Assembly: GCA_945881735.1 (NCBI GenBank) | Contig: CAMCVF010000002.1 | Coordinates: forward strand, 62,001 to 126,000 | DNA: 64,000 nt | Direction of reading: 5' to 3' | From: Methylotenera oryzisoli | GTDB lineage: Bacteria; Pseudomonadota; Gammaproteobacteria; Burkholderiales; Methylophilaceae | In this document: piece after piece, positions 37,402-47,482 of the stretch | How the letters are laid out: the number at the start of each line of letters is the position of its first letter | Numbering within the stretch: the first letter of the stretch is position 1 | The notes under the pieces: model-generated | What the model was told of the DNA's origin: nothing | Seen by the model: only the letters and a program-made list of their open reading frames with translations | Databases searched by the model: none | Position numbers and translations under genes: made by a program

Positions 37402-38073
37402 TTAAACAGCTGGTGCGCGCGTTTCAATCACTTTATCAATCATGCCATATTCAACCGATTGTTCTGCACTCATAAAGTTATCACGTTCCGTATCACGGTC
37501 TATTTCTTTGGCCGTTTTACCTGTGTGATGTGCCAATATGGCATTTAATTTGCCACGCAAATATAAGATTTCTTTTGCGTGTATCTCAATATCAGTCGAT
37601 TGTCCTTGAAAACCACCTGATGGCTGATGAATCATTACACGTGAATTGGGTAAACTAAAGCGCTTGCCTTTCGCGCCAGCCGCCAATAAAAATGCACCCA
37701 TACTAGCCGCCTGACCAATACAAAGGGTGCTTACATCGGGTTTAATAAACTGCATGGTGTCATAGATCGACATACCTGCCGTTACCGATCCGCCTGGTGA
37801 ATTGATATATAAAGAAATGTCTTTATCTGGATTTTCCGCTTCTAGGAATAGCAATTGAGCCACCACTAAATTGGCCGTCATATCATTAACAGGACCAACC
37901 AAAAAGATGACGCGTTCTTTTAATAAGCGCGAATAAATATCATACGAACGTTCACCACGACCGCTTTGTTCTACTACCATTGGGATTAAACCCAAACCTT
38001 GCGGCTCTTTTTTGTTGATAGTATTCATGCTGTAACTTGAATTTACATTAAAATCACTTATATTATTGAACAT
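37402..38073 (-). CDS. clpP: ATP-dependent Clp protease proteolytic subunit ClpP
   Basis: This serine protease subunit forms the tetradecameric chamber. The nucleophile is Ser124 in [10 protein letters not shown], with His149 in VMIHQPSGG and an Asp in DTERDNFM. From the first ATG the protein has 223 residues, about 15 more than usual before the [19 protein letters not shown] core. A second ATG at 38028 would remove 15 residues, but an AGGA sequence lies only before the first. Either way the propeptide is removed in the mature enzyme. Confidence 0.97.
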   Translation of the reverse strand: MFNNISDFNVNSSYSMNTINKKEPQGLGLIPMVVEQSGRGERSYDIYSRLLKERVIFLVGPVNDMTANLVVAQLLFLEAENPDKDISLYINSPGGSVTAGMSIYDTMQFIKPDVSTLCIGQAASMGAFLLAAGAKGKRFSLPNSRVMIHQPSGGFQGQSTDIEIHAKEILYLRGKLNAILAHHTGKTAKEIDRDTERDNFMSAEQSVEYGMIDKVIETRAPAV

Positions 38074-38115
38074 ACTGTTTGCTAATCCTAATTTAAACGC
38101 TATTACTAGTAAGAT

Positions 38116-39420
38116 CTATTGACCAGCCATTAATTCATCAAACTTGATTTTTTTGGCCGTCACTTTTGCTTTATCTAACACCCAGTTCACCACATTTTCC
38201 TCTGTAGCTAATGCGGCTGGCTCATCTAAGCGCTTTACATCAGCATAGTACCAGCTCACTAATTCACTTGGCTTTTCAAAACTTTGTGCAAATATATCAA
38301 CCATTGCACGTACTTGGTCAGCTGACGCTTGTAAATTGTTATTGTTAACCAGTTCACTTAAAATTAGGCGTAATGCAGTGCTGCGTTTAGCTTGTTCTTC
38401 AAACATAGCTGGCTCTAATTTAATCGCTTTCGGGTCCATGCCACGCTGCTGAAGGTTTTGAGCTGTTTGTTGCATCATGCGATTAATCTCAGCATTCACC
38501 AGTGATTTTGGTGTTTCAATCGCTGAATCAGCCACTAAAGCTTGGAAAACTTGCTCTTTAACGCGCGCTTTCAGGCGCTTTTCGACTTCTTGCTCTAAAC
38601 TTGATTTGATTTCGGCTTGCATTTTTTTAACGTCGCCGTCATCGATGCCTAAACTTTTTGCAAAATCGGCATCAATTTTTGGCAATACAGGCTGCGAAAC
38701 TTGATTGTAAGTAACCGCGTAACTTACTGTTTTACCTGCTAATTGCGCTGGGTTATGGTCTGCTGGGTAGCTTATTTCAAACACTTTAGTGGCGCCTTTT
38801 TTACCGCCAGCTAAATGTTCATCAAATTCGGCAATTCGACCTGGCTCGCCTAAAACTAAATCAATTCCTGTTTCGCTTGTGCTCTCAACTTGCTGACCAT
38901 CAATGCTAGCAATCAGCACCACATTAATTTGATCGCCTTTTTTTGAAGCGCGTTTTACTGGCTCAAAAGTGACGCGTTGTTTAACCAGCACTTCTAATGT
39001 TTTTTTAACATCCGCTTCTGATACTTCCAAAGTTGGCTTTTCGATTTTAAGCTTGCTTAAGTCGTTTAGCTTTACTTCGGGAAACACTTCAAAAGTAGCG
39101 GTGTATTCAAAATCTGTTGCTGCTTCAGCAAAGGGTTTATGTTCAATATTTGGAAAACCTGCAACACGCAACCTGTTTTCTTCTACAGCATTACCGAAAC
39201 TTGTTTCAACCGCTTGCGAATATACCTCATCGCGCACTTGATCACCATAATGTTGATTTACCAAGCCAATTGGCGCTTTACCAGGTCTAAAACCAGAAAA
39301 TTTAGCGGTGCGTGAGATTTGAGTAAGTTTTTGTTTAATCTGGCCTTCAAGCGGTGCCAAAGGAACTTTAACTGTTATGCGACGTTCCAGGTTACTGATT
39401 TTTTCGAGCGATGCTGCCAT
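38116..39420 (-). CDS. tig: trigger factor (ribosome-associated chaperone and prolyl isomerase)
   Basis: This 434-residue chaperone has the ribosome-docking signature FSGFRPGKAP (about residues 41-50), a central FKBP-type PPIase domain (about 160-245, with KKGDQINVVLIASIDG) and the long C-terminal helical arms. It is the first gene of the tig-clpP-clpX-lon cluster. The 290 bases upstream to metZ are very A/T-rich and should hold its promoter, though I could not choose one. Confidence 0.97.
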   Translation of the reverse strand: MAASLEKISNLERRITVKVPLAPLEGQIKQKLTQISRTAKFSGFRPGKAPIGLVNQHYGDQVRDEVYSQAVETSFGNAVEENRLRVAGFPNIEHKPFAEAATDFEYTATFEVFPEVKLNDLSKLKIEKPTLEVSEADVKKTLEVLVKQRVTFEPVKRASKKGDQINVVLIASIDGQQVESTSETGIDLVLGEPGRIAEFDEHLAGGKKGATKVFEISYPADHNPAQLAGKTVSYAVTYNQVSQPVLPKIDADFAKSLGIDDGDVKKMQAEIKSSLEQEVEKRLKARVKEQVFQALVADSAIETPKSLVNAEINRMMQQTAQNLQQRGMDPKAIKLEPAMFEEQAKRSTALRLILSELVNNNNLQASADQVRAMVDIFAQSFEKPSELVSWYYADVKRLDEPAALATEENVVNWVLDKAKVTAKKIKFDELMAGQ

Positions 39421-39710
39421 GTTGCAATTCCTGTAAAAGTGTCACCTAAATTATTCAAGCAACGATTAATAGTTAAAAAGTTAATAAAGCTACGACTTAA
39501 AAAGTATAAATTCAGTTTTAATAAAATTTTATTTAAATCTAAGTTGAATTTAAACAAGTCTTATTTTTAGGCAAGATTTAATGTTATGAGTATATAAAAT
39601 TAAACTTCAAATATATCATATACTAGGTTTGAAATAAACGAATTTAAATCATGTTCTAGATCATAGAGTCCATTATCGCCTAGTTTAAATCCACTAAATG
39701 AAGACATCCA

Positions 39711-40892
39711 TTAAAAACGCAAATCGGCTTTTAAATCGTCTACATGCTCTAATCCTACAGCTATTCTGATTAAATTATCGCTAATACCAACCTCTAATCT
39801 AGCCTCAGCAGTAATGCGGCTATGTGTTGTTGTGGCAGGGTGTGTAATGGTACTTTTTGCATCACCTAAGTTGGCTGTAATTGAAATCAGCTCTGTTGCA
39901 TCAATTAGCTCCCATGCCGCCTCTTGCTTGGTCTGATTTGATTTGGGCTTCACTTCAAAGCTGACAATACCGCCACCACTAACTTGCTGCTGCGACGCTA
40001 AAGCATACTGTGGATGTGAGGCTAATCCAGGGTAATAAACACGCGCTACTTGCGGTTGCGTTTCTAACCATGTTGCTAACTCAAAGGCCTTGCGTGAATG
40101 TGCTTCCATACGGATATGCAACGTTTCTAATCCTTTTAAAAACACCCATGCATTGAAGGCGCTCATAGTGACGCCCGCTGTACGCAAAAATCCATACACA
40201 GGCTCCATTAAGGTTTTACTGCCTAACACGGCACCACCCAAACATCTGCCCTGCCCGTCAATATACTTAGTGGCAGAATGAATAATAATATCGGCACCTA
40301 AATCCAGTGGTTTTTGAATCGCGGGCGTGCAAAAGCAATTATCTACCACCAAATATGCGTTGGCCTCATGCGCAATACCCGCCAGTACTTTAATATCGCA
40401 TACCTCAGTCAGCGGATTAGAGGGTGTTTCAACAAAAAACAATTTGGTTTTTGGCGTAATAGCTGCCTGCCATTCACTCGGATTGGTCAGCGACACAAAA
40501 GTGACTTCTAAACCCCAACGTTTGAGAATATTTCCGAACAATTGCACGGTTGTGCCAAACACACTACGTGACGCCACTACATGGTCGCCAGCGTTGCACA
40601 AACCCATCACACAAGCCAAAATGGCTGACATTCCGCTAGATGTGGCAACGCACTGTTCTGCACCTTCTAATGCAGCAAGTTTATTTTGAAACATGGTAAC
40701 CGTTGGGTTGGTAAATCGTGAGTAAATATTACCTGGCTCTGTTCCGCCAAAGCGCGCTGCTGCTTGTGCTGAATTTTTAAACTTAAAGCTGGAATTTAGA
40801 AATATTGCCTCAGAATTTTCACCAAACTCAGTCGTTTCGGTTCCAGCTCGCAAGCTTAATGTCTCTGGATGATAGGTTTTATTTAAACTCAT
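39711..40892 (-). CDS. metZ: O-succinylhomoserine sulfhydrylase
   Basis: This 393-residue PLP enzyme of the Cys/Met metabolism family converts O-succinylhomoserine and sulfide to homocysteine. The PLP lysine is Lys209 in HSATKYIDGQGR, and the family motif NPLTEVCDIKVLAGIAHEANA lies before it. Proteins of this exact type next to purF are annotated metZ in betaproteobacteria. The reaction assignment over cystathionine synthase rests on that closeness. Expression is very probably controlled by the SAM-II riboswitch in its leader. Confidence 0.92.
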   Translation of the reverse strand: MSLNKTYHPETLSLRAGTETTEFGENSEAIFLNSSFKFKNSAQAAARFGGTEPGNIYSRFTNPTVTMFQNKLAALEGAEQCVATSSGMSAILACVMGLCNAGDHVVASRSVFGTTVQLFGNILKRWGLEVTFVSLTNPSEWQAAITPKTKLFFVETPSNPLTEVCDIKVLAGIAHEANAYLVVDNCFCTPAIQKPLDLGADIIIHSATKYIDGQGRCLGGAVLGSKTLMEPVYGFLRTAGVTMSAFNAWVFLKGLETLHIRMEAHSRKAFELATWLETQPQVARVYYPGLASHPQYALASQQQVSGGGIVSFEVKPKSNQTKQEAAWELIDATELISITANLGDAKSTITHPATTTHSRITAEARLEVGISDNLIRIAVGLEHVDDLKADLRF

Positions 40893-40933
40893 ATGTCACA
40901 TCACTTTTGTATTTAAGCTGATATTTGGGCATT

Positions 40934-40977
40934 AAAAAACCCGTGTTAGCTAAATAATAAGCTAAAACGGGTTTTGG
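40934..40977 (-). terminator. attenuator terminator in the metZ leader
   Basis: On the minus strand a 16-bp stem with one mismatch (40960-40975 with 40936-40951, arms AAAACCCGTTTTAGCT and AGCTAACACGGGTTTT) is followed by a T run. It lies directly after the riboswitch and 42 bases before the metZ start, so ligand-dependent termination is the likely mechanism. Confidence 0.85.
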
Positions 40978-41058
40978 CTCTCGCTTTAGCAGAATTTATT
41001 ATGCGCTCGCAAGCTGAGTAAGGCTTTGTTTAAAGTTGGCCACTCAAATCAGCGCAAT
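40978..41058 (-). ncRNA. SAM-II riboswitch upstream of metZ
   Basis: On the minus strand the sequence reads GCGCTGATTT, then an extra small hairpin arm, then CTTGCGAGCGCATAATAAAT and TCTGCTAAAGCGAGAG. This matches the SAM-II aptamer: P1 is GCGCT (41051-41055) with AGCGC (41003-41007), the loop GATTT pairs with the downstream ATAAAT to form the pseudoknot, and the conserved GCTAAA block follows. Known SAM-II RNAs bind S-adenosylmethionine and switch off methionine synthesis genes, fitting metZ. The P1 loop is longer than in the crystallised examples. Confidence 0.88.
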
Positions 41059-41061
41059 TTC

Positions 41062-41090
41062 ATTAGACTCCTTTTAAAAGAGCCTGTCAA
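41062..41090 (-). promoter_or_regulatory. sigma-70 promoter of the metZ leader
   Basis: On the minus strand TTGACA (41085-41090), a 17-base spacer and TCTAAT (41062-41067) form a near-consensus promoter. Transcription would begin within a few bases of the riboswitch 5' end. The remaining bases to 41434 contain only a weak 74-codon frame that I do not accept as a gene. Confidence 0.72.
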
Positions 41091-41434
41091 CAGGTTTGTT
41101 CAGACTACTTGTATTAATAAATTTAAACAAACATTATCTTTAGCATAGCATTTTGTTGCATATCTAATCTCACTAAAAGCACCAACCTTAATAAACACTC
41201 AGAAAGATTTTCAGTATGTTTTAATGTTCCATGCGTTCGAACAAATTGCTTACCTGTTGGGGGTGATATGCAGTGAAATGCAATGAATAACAGGATGCAT
41301 ATCTTGCTTTTTAAACTTGTGAGGTATATTTTATTAAACGGATACATTCTTATTTTTAATATTGTCTAAAATCAAAAAATTAATAGGCAAATATATAATT
41401 AATCCCATTTAAATATTTACAGTTGTATTCTATT

Positions 41435-42982
41435 TTATGAAACTTGCTCTACCGCTTCATCCTCTTCAGCATCAATTAAATTCAAATCAAGCTGAGTGCT
41501 AGAATTACTGGGTTTTTGCTTTTTGTTAAAATCGCCACGTGCCGATTCGATTCGATTTAAATAAGCGGCATCTACATCACCCGTCACATATTTACCATCA
41601 AAACAACTGCAGTCAAATACACGCATTTTAGTATTGGATTTAGCAATCACCCAAACCAATGCATCTAAATCCTGATAAATCAGCGCATCAGCGCCAATTT
41701 CTTGGCAAATTTGCTCATCGGTGCGACCAGTGGCTAATAGCTCATCTCGGCTTGGCATATCAATACCATATACGTTTGGAAAGCGCACTGGCGGCGCGGC
41801 AGAGGCAAAATACACTTTATTGGCACCTGCATCGCGCGCCATTTGTACAATTTGCTGTGAAGTTGTGCCGCGTACGATGGAATCATCTACCAACAGCACA
41901 TTTTTACCTTTAAACTCAATGCCTATTGGGTTTAGTTTTTGACGCACCGATTTTTTGCGCAATGCTTGGCCTGGCATAATAAAAGTGCGGCCGATATATC
42001 GATTTTTAATAAAGCCTTCGCGGTAGTCTAAGCCTAACGAGATACCTACTTGCAAAGCACTTGGGCGACTAGTATCAGGAATCGGAATCACCACGTCTAT
42101 TTTTAAATTGCTCCATTCACGTTTGATTTTTTCAGCCAGCGTTGTACCCATATCTAAACGGGTTTGATAAACCGAAACACCATCAATCACAGAATCTGGT
42201 CGCGCTAAATACACGTACTCAAAAATACAAGGTGTTAAAGTTGGCGCCTCTGCACATTGGCGGCTAAACAAATTGCCGTCCATATCAATAAATACAGCTT
42301 CTCCTGGCTCTACATCGCGCATCAATTGAAAGCCTAATACATCTAGTGCAACACTTTCAGACGCCACAATATACTCAGTACCTTTATCGGTATCTAATTT
42401 ACCAATAACCAATGGGCGGATACCATTTGGATCTCGAAACGCTAGTAAACCAAAGTTAGCAATCATCGCAACTACAGCATAAGCCCCCTTACAGCGTTTG
42501 TGTACGCCTGAAACCGCATCAAATGCCATATCGGTATTTAATACGGCATTGTGCGATGTTTTTTCAATTTCGTGTGCTAATACATTTAATAGCACTTCAG
42601 AGTCTGAGTTGGTGTTGATATGGCGTAAATCTTGACGAAACATTTCTGATTTTAATTGTTCAGAATTGGTCAGGTTACCGTTATGCCCTAGCACGATGCC
42701 AAAAGGGGAATTCACATAAAATGGCTGCGCTTCTGCAGCACTTGAAGAACCTGCTGTTGGATAGCGCACATGAGCTATTCCAGCATTACCTACTAGGCTA
42801 CGCATATGACGTGTTTGAAATACATCCTTCACCAAGCCGTTGTTTTTGTGCATAAAAAAAGTATTTCCATCGCAGGTAACAATACCCGCAGCGTCCTGTC
42901 CGCGATGTTGTAGTACCAATAGGCCATCATACAATAACTGATTGACTGGGTTTTTGCCGACAATGCCTAAGATTCCGCACAT
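41435..42982 (-). CDS. purF: amidophosphoribosyltransferase
   Basis: This 515-residue enzyme commits PRPP and glutamine to purine synthesis. The class II amidotransferase nucleophile is Cys2 in MCGILGIVG. The glutaminase domain contains HRGQDAAGI and HNGNLTN. The phosphoribosyltransferase half has the PRPP loop [12 protein letters not shown]. It lies downstream of cvpA as usual and ends about 345 bases before the metZ promoter. Confidence 0.98.
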   Translation of the reverse strand: MCGILGIVGKNPVNQLLYDGLLVLQHRGQDAAGIVTCDGNTFFMHKNNGLVKDVFQTRHMRSLVGNAGIAHVRYPTAGSSSAAEAQPFYVNSPFGIVLGHNGNLTNSEQLKSEMFRQDLRHINTNSDSEVLLNVLAHEIEKTSHNAVLNTDMAFDAVSGVHKRCKGAYAVVAMIANFGLLAFRDPNGIRPLVIGKLDTDKGTEYIVASESVALDVLGFQLMRDVEPGEAVFIDMDGNLFSRQCAEAPTLTPCIFEYVYLARPDSVIDGVSVYQTRLDMGTTLAEKIKREWSNLKIDVVIPIPDTSRPSALQVGISLGLDYREGFIKNRYIGRTFIMPGQALRKKSVRQKLNPIGIEFKGKNVLLVDDSIVRGTTSQQIVQMARDAGANKVYFASAAPPVRFPNVYGIDMPSRDELLATGRTDEQICQEIGADALIYQDLDALVWVIAKSNTKMRVFDCSCFDGKYVTGDVDAAYLNRIESARGDFNKKQKPSNSSTQLDLNLIDAEEDEAVEQVS

Positions 42983-43060
42983 ATTTGAATTCCCTAAAAC
43001 AAACAGATTTTAACTACAACGATAAACTTCTAAACGCTTACTAGATGAACTTTACTACAT

Positions 43061-43555
43061 CTAATCATACTTAACGTATTGAACTACTTTTTGGGGCATA
43101 ATAAAAGGTAATGCCATCTTCACCAAGGCCTCTAACGGCGAACTAAACATAGCGTTTGTCCAATTTATATCTTTAGGAATACTAGTTAAACCTGCTAAAA
43201 AAACTAAAATAAAGACAATTAAAAGCCCTTTTGCAAATCCAAATAGTGCGCCAAAAAATCGATTTAGCCAACTCAAACCAATTTTTTTCAAAATACTGGA
43301 GAGTGCAATAGATAGCAAACTAAACACCAATAACACCCCTAAAAACAAGATTAAAAATGCAGCCAATAAGCTTAACGAATCGGTGGGAATATCTTGTGGT
43401 AACAAAGGGACTAATTGAGTAGAGTAGGTTTTTGCCACATAAAGTGCGGCTAACCAACCAACAATTGACAGCATTTCACGCATCGCACCACGCATCATAC
43501 TCATGATGATGCAAGCACCAATAATGATAAGTACGGTGTAATCGAAGCTAGTCAT
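43061..43555 (-). CDS. cvpA: CvpA family membrane protein
   Basis: This 164-residue inner-membrane protein has four hydrophobic helices, beginning MTSFDYTVLIIIGACIIMSM and containing the family stretch LSWLNRFFGALFGFAKG. E. coli CvpA is needed for colicin V production and affects envelope resistance. The position directly before purF is conserved. It follows the SPOR-domain gene by 17 bases. Confidence 0.92.
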   Translation of the reverse strand: MTSFDYTVLIIIGACIIMSMMRGAMREMLSIVGWLAALYVAKTYSTQLVPLLPQDIPTDSLSLLAAFLILFLGVLLVFSLLSIALSSILKKIGLSWLNRFFGALFGFAKGLLIVFILVFLAGLTSIPKDINWTNAMFSSPLEALVKMALPFIMPQKVVQYVKYD

Positions 43556-43572
43556 GACTCAATAAATGCCGA

Positions 43573-44217
43573 CTATTGACTAACAACCACGCCTGTTAGA
43601 CCTGCATCTTTGATATTTTGCAATGCAATGGCGGCTTCGTTACGCTCGCCCAGCAAATGGGTACGCAAGCGGATTTTTTTGCCTTTTGCTGTGTCAATTT
43701 TTTCTGTTTGTGTGGGGTAGCCTAAGTCGCTTAATTTAGCCTGCAATTTCTTTACGTTAACCTCATCCGAAAATACACCAATTTGCACATAAAATTTAGG
43801 GCTATTGGTACTTTTCTTTTCTGCCACAATTGGTGATTCTGTTTTAGTCTGTTGTAACACTACTTTCGGTGATACCTTTGGTTCAGTTTGGAGGGCAACT
43901 TGTGCTTCATTGACTTGCACTTCAGGCGGCTGCTCGGCTTGCTTTACAGGTACATCAACCACTGATTCACTATTAAGCGGAACATCTTCAGCTGGGACAA
44001 TATTCGAATCAAAATCTGATGTGGCCGCATCTGTAGGCGTATTTTGATTGGATAAAGTAATAGTGATTTCTTCAGTTGGCGTGCTAACCGACCTATCCTT
44101 TAAAATCATTGGTAACACAATAATCATCAATAATACCAATGCAATAGCGCCAACCAAACGGCGGCGTGCGCGTTTTTTTAAGGTTAGTTCTTGATCATTA
44201 GGTGCGTCTTTTTGCAT
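43573..44217 (-). CDS. SPOR-domain membrane protein (DedD-like)
   Basis: This 214-residue protein has a cytoplasmic basic start, one helix at about 22-40, a Pro/Thr/Glu/Val-rich periplasmic linker and a C-terminal SPOR domain (about 138-214, beginning KFYVQIGVFSDEVNVKKLQ). SPOR domains bind denuded glycan strands at the division septum. DedD occupies this place between folC and cvpA in many proteobacteria, so it is probably the DedD equivalent, taking part in septal peptidoglycan constriction. Confidence 0.87.
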   Translation of the reverse strand: MQKDAPNDQELTLKKRARRRLVGAIALVLLMIIVLPMILKDRSVSTPTEEITITLSNQNTPTDAATSDFDSNIVPAEDVPLNSESVVDVPVKQAEQPPEVQVNEAQVALQTEPKVSPKVVLQQTKTESPIVAEKKSTNSPKFYVQIGVFSDEVNVKKLQAKLSDLGYPTQTEKIDTAKGKKIRLRTHLLGERNEAAIALQNIKDAGLTGVVVSQ

Positions 44218-44298
44218 ATTTAACTTTTATCCCTACGCTAGTTGAGTAATGATAATCGGGTTGAAGTTGCTGATTTAAAGAGATATTGAACAAGGGGA

Positions 44299-45585
44299 TT
44301 ATTTAATATCCTTATTAGAAACGTGTGCAATCGCATCAGCAACCGTGTAAAACGAACCAAACACAATAATTCTATCATTTTTAGTGGCAATATCACAGGC
44401 TGCAGACAGCGCAGATATGACGTCGGAATACAAGATAGACCGTGCATTTGGATTGTGTTGTATTAATTTTTCAAATAACAGCAGCGCTTTTGCACCACGA
44501 ACACTGTGATTATCGGCAATAAACCATTGGCTGATATGTGACGATACAGCTTGAATGACGCCATCGATATCTTTATCCGCCAGCATGGCAAAAACAGCAA
44601 AAGTCCTGCCTGTACAAGTTGTGATTTGCAAATTATGGGCCAGCGAAAAAGCGGCATGCGGATTGTGCGCGACATCAACTATGATACTGGGGTTTGACTG
44701 AATCGAGTAGAAACGCCCTATTAATGTGACCTCTTGCAATGCCTTATAGATATCAGTGATGTTGACAGGCAAAACTGACTGTAAATGCTGTGCTGCACAA
44801 ATAACACACGCCGCATTGTTGAGTTGAAAGTCACCTTGCAACCCCAAATTAGAGAATAAAAACTCTTCTTGTTTTTCAGTGTATTGCCAACTATTGGTGA
44901 ATTTTTTTACAGAAAAATCCCTATTAATTAATTTTAATGGTGCATTAATTTGATTAGCATAATCCATCAAACTATTTGGTGGATTCTCATCGCCACAGAT
45001 AGCTAAAACACTCGGCCTGAAAACACCTGCTTTTTCAAAGCCAATTTTTTCGCGTGTATCTCCCAAGAACTCCATATGATCCAAGTCTATGGTGGTCACA
45101 ATGCAGCAACTAGGTTCAAATATATTGACCGCATCTAATCTACCTCCTAAGCCCACTTCTAGCACTGCCACATCCACTTTTGATTGGCAAAAATGCCACA
45201 ATGCAGCTAGCGTACCCATTTCAAAATAAGTGAGCGAAATATTTCCACGTGCATTTTCAACGGCTGCAAAAGCGGCGCATAAATCACTATCAGATATTTC
45301 TTGCTGGTTAATTCGCACACGTTCGTTATAACGCAATAAATGTGGCGATGTGTAGCAACCTACTTTATAGCCAGCCACAGTATAAATTTGGCTTAACATG
45401 GCGCAGGTTGAACCTTTTCCGTTGGTCCCAGCAACTGTAATAATGGGGAAACTTGGCTTATTGTGTAGTTTTTTGGCAACTGTGCTAACGCGATCTAAAC
45501 CCATTGCAATCGATTTAGGATGCAGCGCTTCAATATAAGCCAACCACTGATCAGCAGTAGTTGGCTTAAGTGTAGGATTAGTCAC
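44299..45585 (-). CDS. folC: bifunctional folylpolyglutamate synthase / dihydrofolate synthase
   Basis: This 428-residue Mur-ligase-type enzyme adds glutamate to dihydropteroate or folates. The P-loop is GTNGKGST (residues 53-60). The loop LEVGLGGRLDAVNI and the ligase motif IVDVAHNPHA are present. It lies between accD and the SPOR gene, the standard betaproteobacterial place. Confidence 0.95.
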   Translation of the reverse strand: MTNPTLKPTTADQWLAYIEALHPKSIAMGLDRVSTVAKKLHNKPSFPIITVAGTNGKGSTCAMLSQIYTVAGYKVGCYTSPHLLRYNERVRINQQEISDSDLCAAFAAVENARGNISLTYFEMGTLAALWHFCQSKVDVAVLEVGLGGRLDAVNIFEPSCCIVTTIDLDHMEFLGDTREKIGFEKAGVFRPSVLAICGDENPPNSLMDYANQINAPLKLINRDFSVKKFTNSWQYTEKQEEFLFSNLGLQGDFQLNNAACVICAAQHLQSVLPVNITDIYKALQEVTLIGRFYSIQSNPSIIVDVAHNPHAAFSLAHNLQITTCTGRTFAVFAMLADKDIDGVIQAVSSHISQWFIADNHSVRGAKALLLFEKLIQHNPNARSILYSDVISALSAACDIATKNDRIIVFGSFYTVADAIAHVSNKDIK

Positions 45586-45631
45586 TGATTATTGGAGTGA
45601 TGAGTTAAAGCTTTGGAGAAAAAGATATTAA

Positions 45632-46510
45632 TTATGCCGCTTTAGGTATCTTCATTAAGCTAGACAACATTCCAGCTAGTCGTTGGCGCATCTCACGGCG
45701 ATCGATAATCAAATCAACAGCACCATGTTCGACCAAAAACTCAGCACGCTGGAAGCCTTCTGGCAGAGTTTCGCGCACAGTTTGTTCAATCACACGAGGA
45801 CCTGCAAAACCAATTAAGGCATTGGGTTCTGCAATAATAATATCACCTAACATAGCAAAACTAGCCGATACGCCGCCCATGGTTGGATCGGTTAATACGG
45901 ATATATAGGGCAAGCCTGCTTGCGATAACTTGGTTAAAGCGGCACTGGTTTTAGCCATTTGCATCAGTGATAGTAGGCCTTCTTGCATTCGCGCCCCACC
46001 ACTGGCCGAAATACAAATAAAGGCTGATTTGCTTTTAATAGCAGCATCTATGCCACGCACAAAACGCTCACCCACTACAGAGCCCATAGAGCCGCCCATA
46101 AATTTAAATTCAAAAACGGCAACGACCACATTAACGCCAAGAATTTTACCCTGCATCACAATTAAAGCATCTTTTTCACCCACCTCTTTTTGGGCCGCTT
46201 TCATACGCTCGGAGTAGCTTTTGCTGTCTTTAAATTTCAAGGGGTCAATTGGCTCAATATTGGCGCCAATTTCAGTGCGTAATTCTGTTTTTGTATTGGG
46301 GTCGAGCAACTGATTTAGCCTTGCGCGGGCTCCAATACGATTGTGATGCGCACATTTGGGGCACACTTCAGAATTGGACTCTAAATCGGTTTTATACAAA
46401 ACCGATTGGCAAGAATCACACTTACTCCAAAGGCCTTCTGGTACATTTTTCTTTTGTACAGCTCCTACAACACGTTGAATTTTCTGAGGGATTTTATCTA
46501 ACCAACTCAT
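45632..46510 (-). CDS. accD: acetyl-CoA carboxylase carboxyltransferase subunit beta
   Basis: This 292-residue subunit transfers the carboxyl group from biotin to acetyl-CoA, giving malonyl-CoA. The zinc finger has Cys31, Cys34, Cys50 and Cys53 (CDSC and CPKC). The carboxyltransferase core includes [11 protein letters not shown] and [12 protein letters not shown]. It is 24 bases downstream of trpA. Confidence 0.98.
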   Translation of the reverse strand: MSWLDKIPQKIQRVVGAVQKKNVPEGLWSKCDSCQSVLYKTDLESNSEVCPKCAHHNRIGARARLNQLLDPNTKTELRTEIGANIEPIDPLKFKDSKSYSERMKAAQKEVGEKDALIVMQGKILGVNVVVAVFEFKFMGGSMGSVVGERFVRGIDAAIKSKSAFICISASGGARMQEGLLSLMQMAKTSAALTKLSQAGLPYISVLTDPTMGGVSASFAMLGDIIIAEPNALIGFAGPRVIEQTVRETLPEGFQRAEFLVEHGAVDLIIDRREMRQRLAGMLSSLMKIPKAA

Positions 46511-46534
46511 TTTTTACTCCTTAAGCATCAATTG

Positions 46535-47332
46535 CTAAGCGTCAATTGCATGGCGCAATTCCATCATTAATTGACTAACATTTTCGACTAAATTGTCATC
46601 ATTAGAATTCTCAATAGCCTGCACCATTCGACTGCCAACTACTACAGCATCAGCAAACGCCGCTACGTTCTTAGCGGTGATTGAATCTTTCACACCAAAA
46701 CCAACACCAATTGGCAGTTTAGTTTTATGGCGAATGTCTGCCACGCGTGACTTTACTTCTTCAATATCCAGATTAGCTGAGCCTGTTACACCTTTTAGTG
46801 AAACGTAGTACAAGAAGCCACTGGCCTGATTCACGATTAAATCTACGCGCGCGGAGTCTGTGGTGGGCGATAGCAAAAAGATACTATCCATACAGTTGGC
46901 TTGTAACTGACTAATAAACTCTTTGCATTCTTCTGGCGGATAATCAACTGTAATTACGCCATCTATACCCGCCATTTTTGAAAACCGTGTAAATTTTTCT
47001 ATACCCATCGCCTCAATTGGATTGGCATAACCCATTAAAATAACGGGAGTTTTATCATCTGTTTGACGAAACTCAGTCACCATTTGCAGCACTGTAGTTA
47101 GGCCGACTTTATGTACCAATGCGCGCTCACTTGCACGCTGAATTACTGGACCATCTGCCATTGGATCCGAAAAAGGCACCCCTAGCTCAATCATGTCTGC
47201 ACCGGTTTTAACCAAAGTATGCATCAAGTTAACGGTATGATTGGGATGCGGATCACCCGCGGTGATGTAGGGAATTAAGGCTTTTTTGTTACTTGCCTTA
47301 AGTGCTGTAAAGACGGTTTGAATGCGTGACAT
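46535..47332 (-). CDS. trpA: tryptophan synthase alpha chain
   Basis: This 265-residue TIM barrel cleaves indole-3-glycerol phosphate to indole. Catalytic residues are Glu49 in MIELGVPFSDP and Asp60 in MADG. The phosphate loop GVGFGVKD is near the C-terminus. It lies 150 bases after trpB; that short A/T-rich spacer shows no gene. Confidence 0.97.
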   Translation of the reverse strand: MSRIQTVFTALKASNKKALIPYITAGDPHPNHTVNLMHTLVKTGADMIELGVPFSDPMADGPVIQRASERALVHKVGLTTVLQMVTEFRQTDDKTPVILMGYANPIEAMGIEKFTRFSKMAGIDGVITVDYPPEECKEFISQLQANCMDSIFLLSPTTDSARVDLIVNQASGFLYYVSLKGVTGSANLDIEEVKSRVADIRHKTKLPIGVGFGVKDSITAKNVAAFADAVVVGSRMVQAIENSNDDNLVENVSQLMMELRHAIDA

Positions 47333-47482
47333 AAGTTAGACTGAATAGAAGTTCGAAGAAATATGAAAATTGAAAACCACAAAATAAGGCATGGCGCGAG
47401 CTAAAAAAAACGAAGCATATGCTTTATATGTAAGTTTTTTGTTTTTAGTGAAGTAACTCATCATTGTAAAGGTGTTTGCGAC

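Noticed and set aside
41123-41347. 74-codon minus-strand frame between purF and the metZ promoter
   Set aside because: Composition is not protein-like, there is no clear ribosome site, and it runs toward the metZ promoter region without any homology I recognise.
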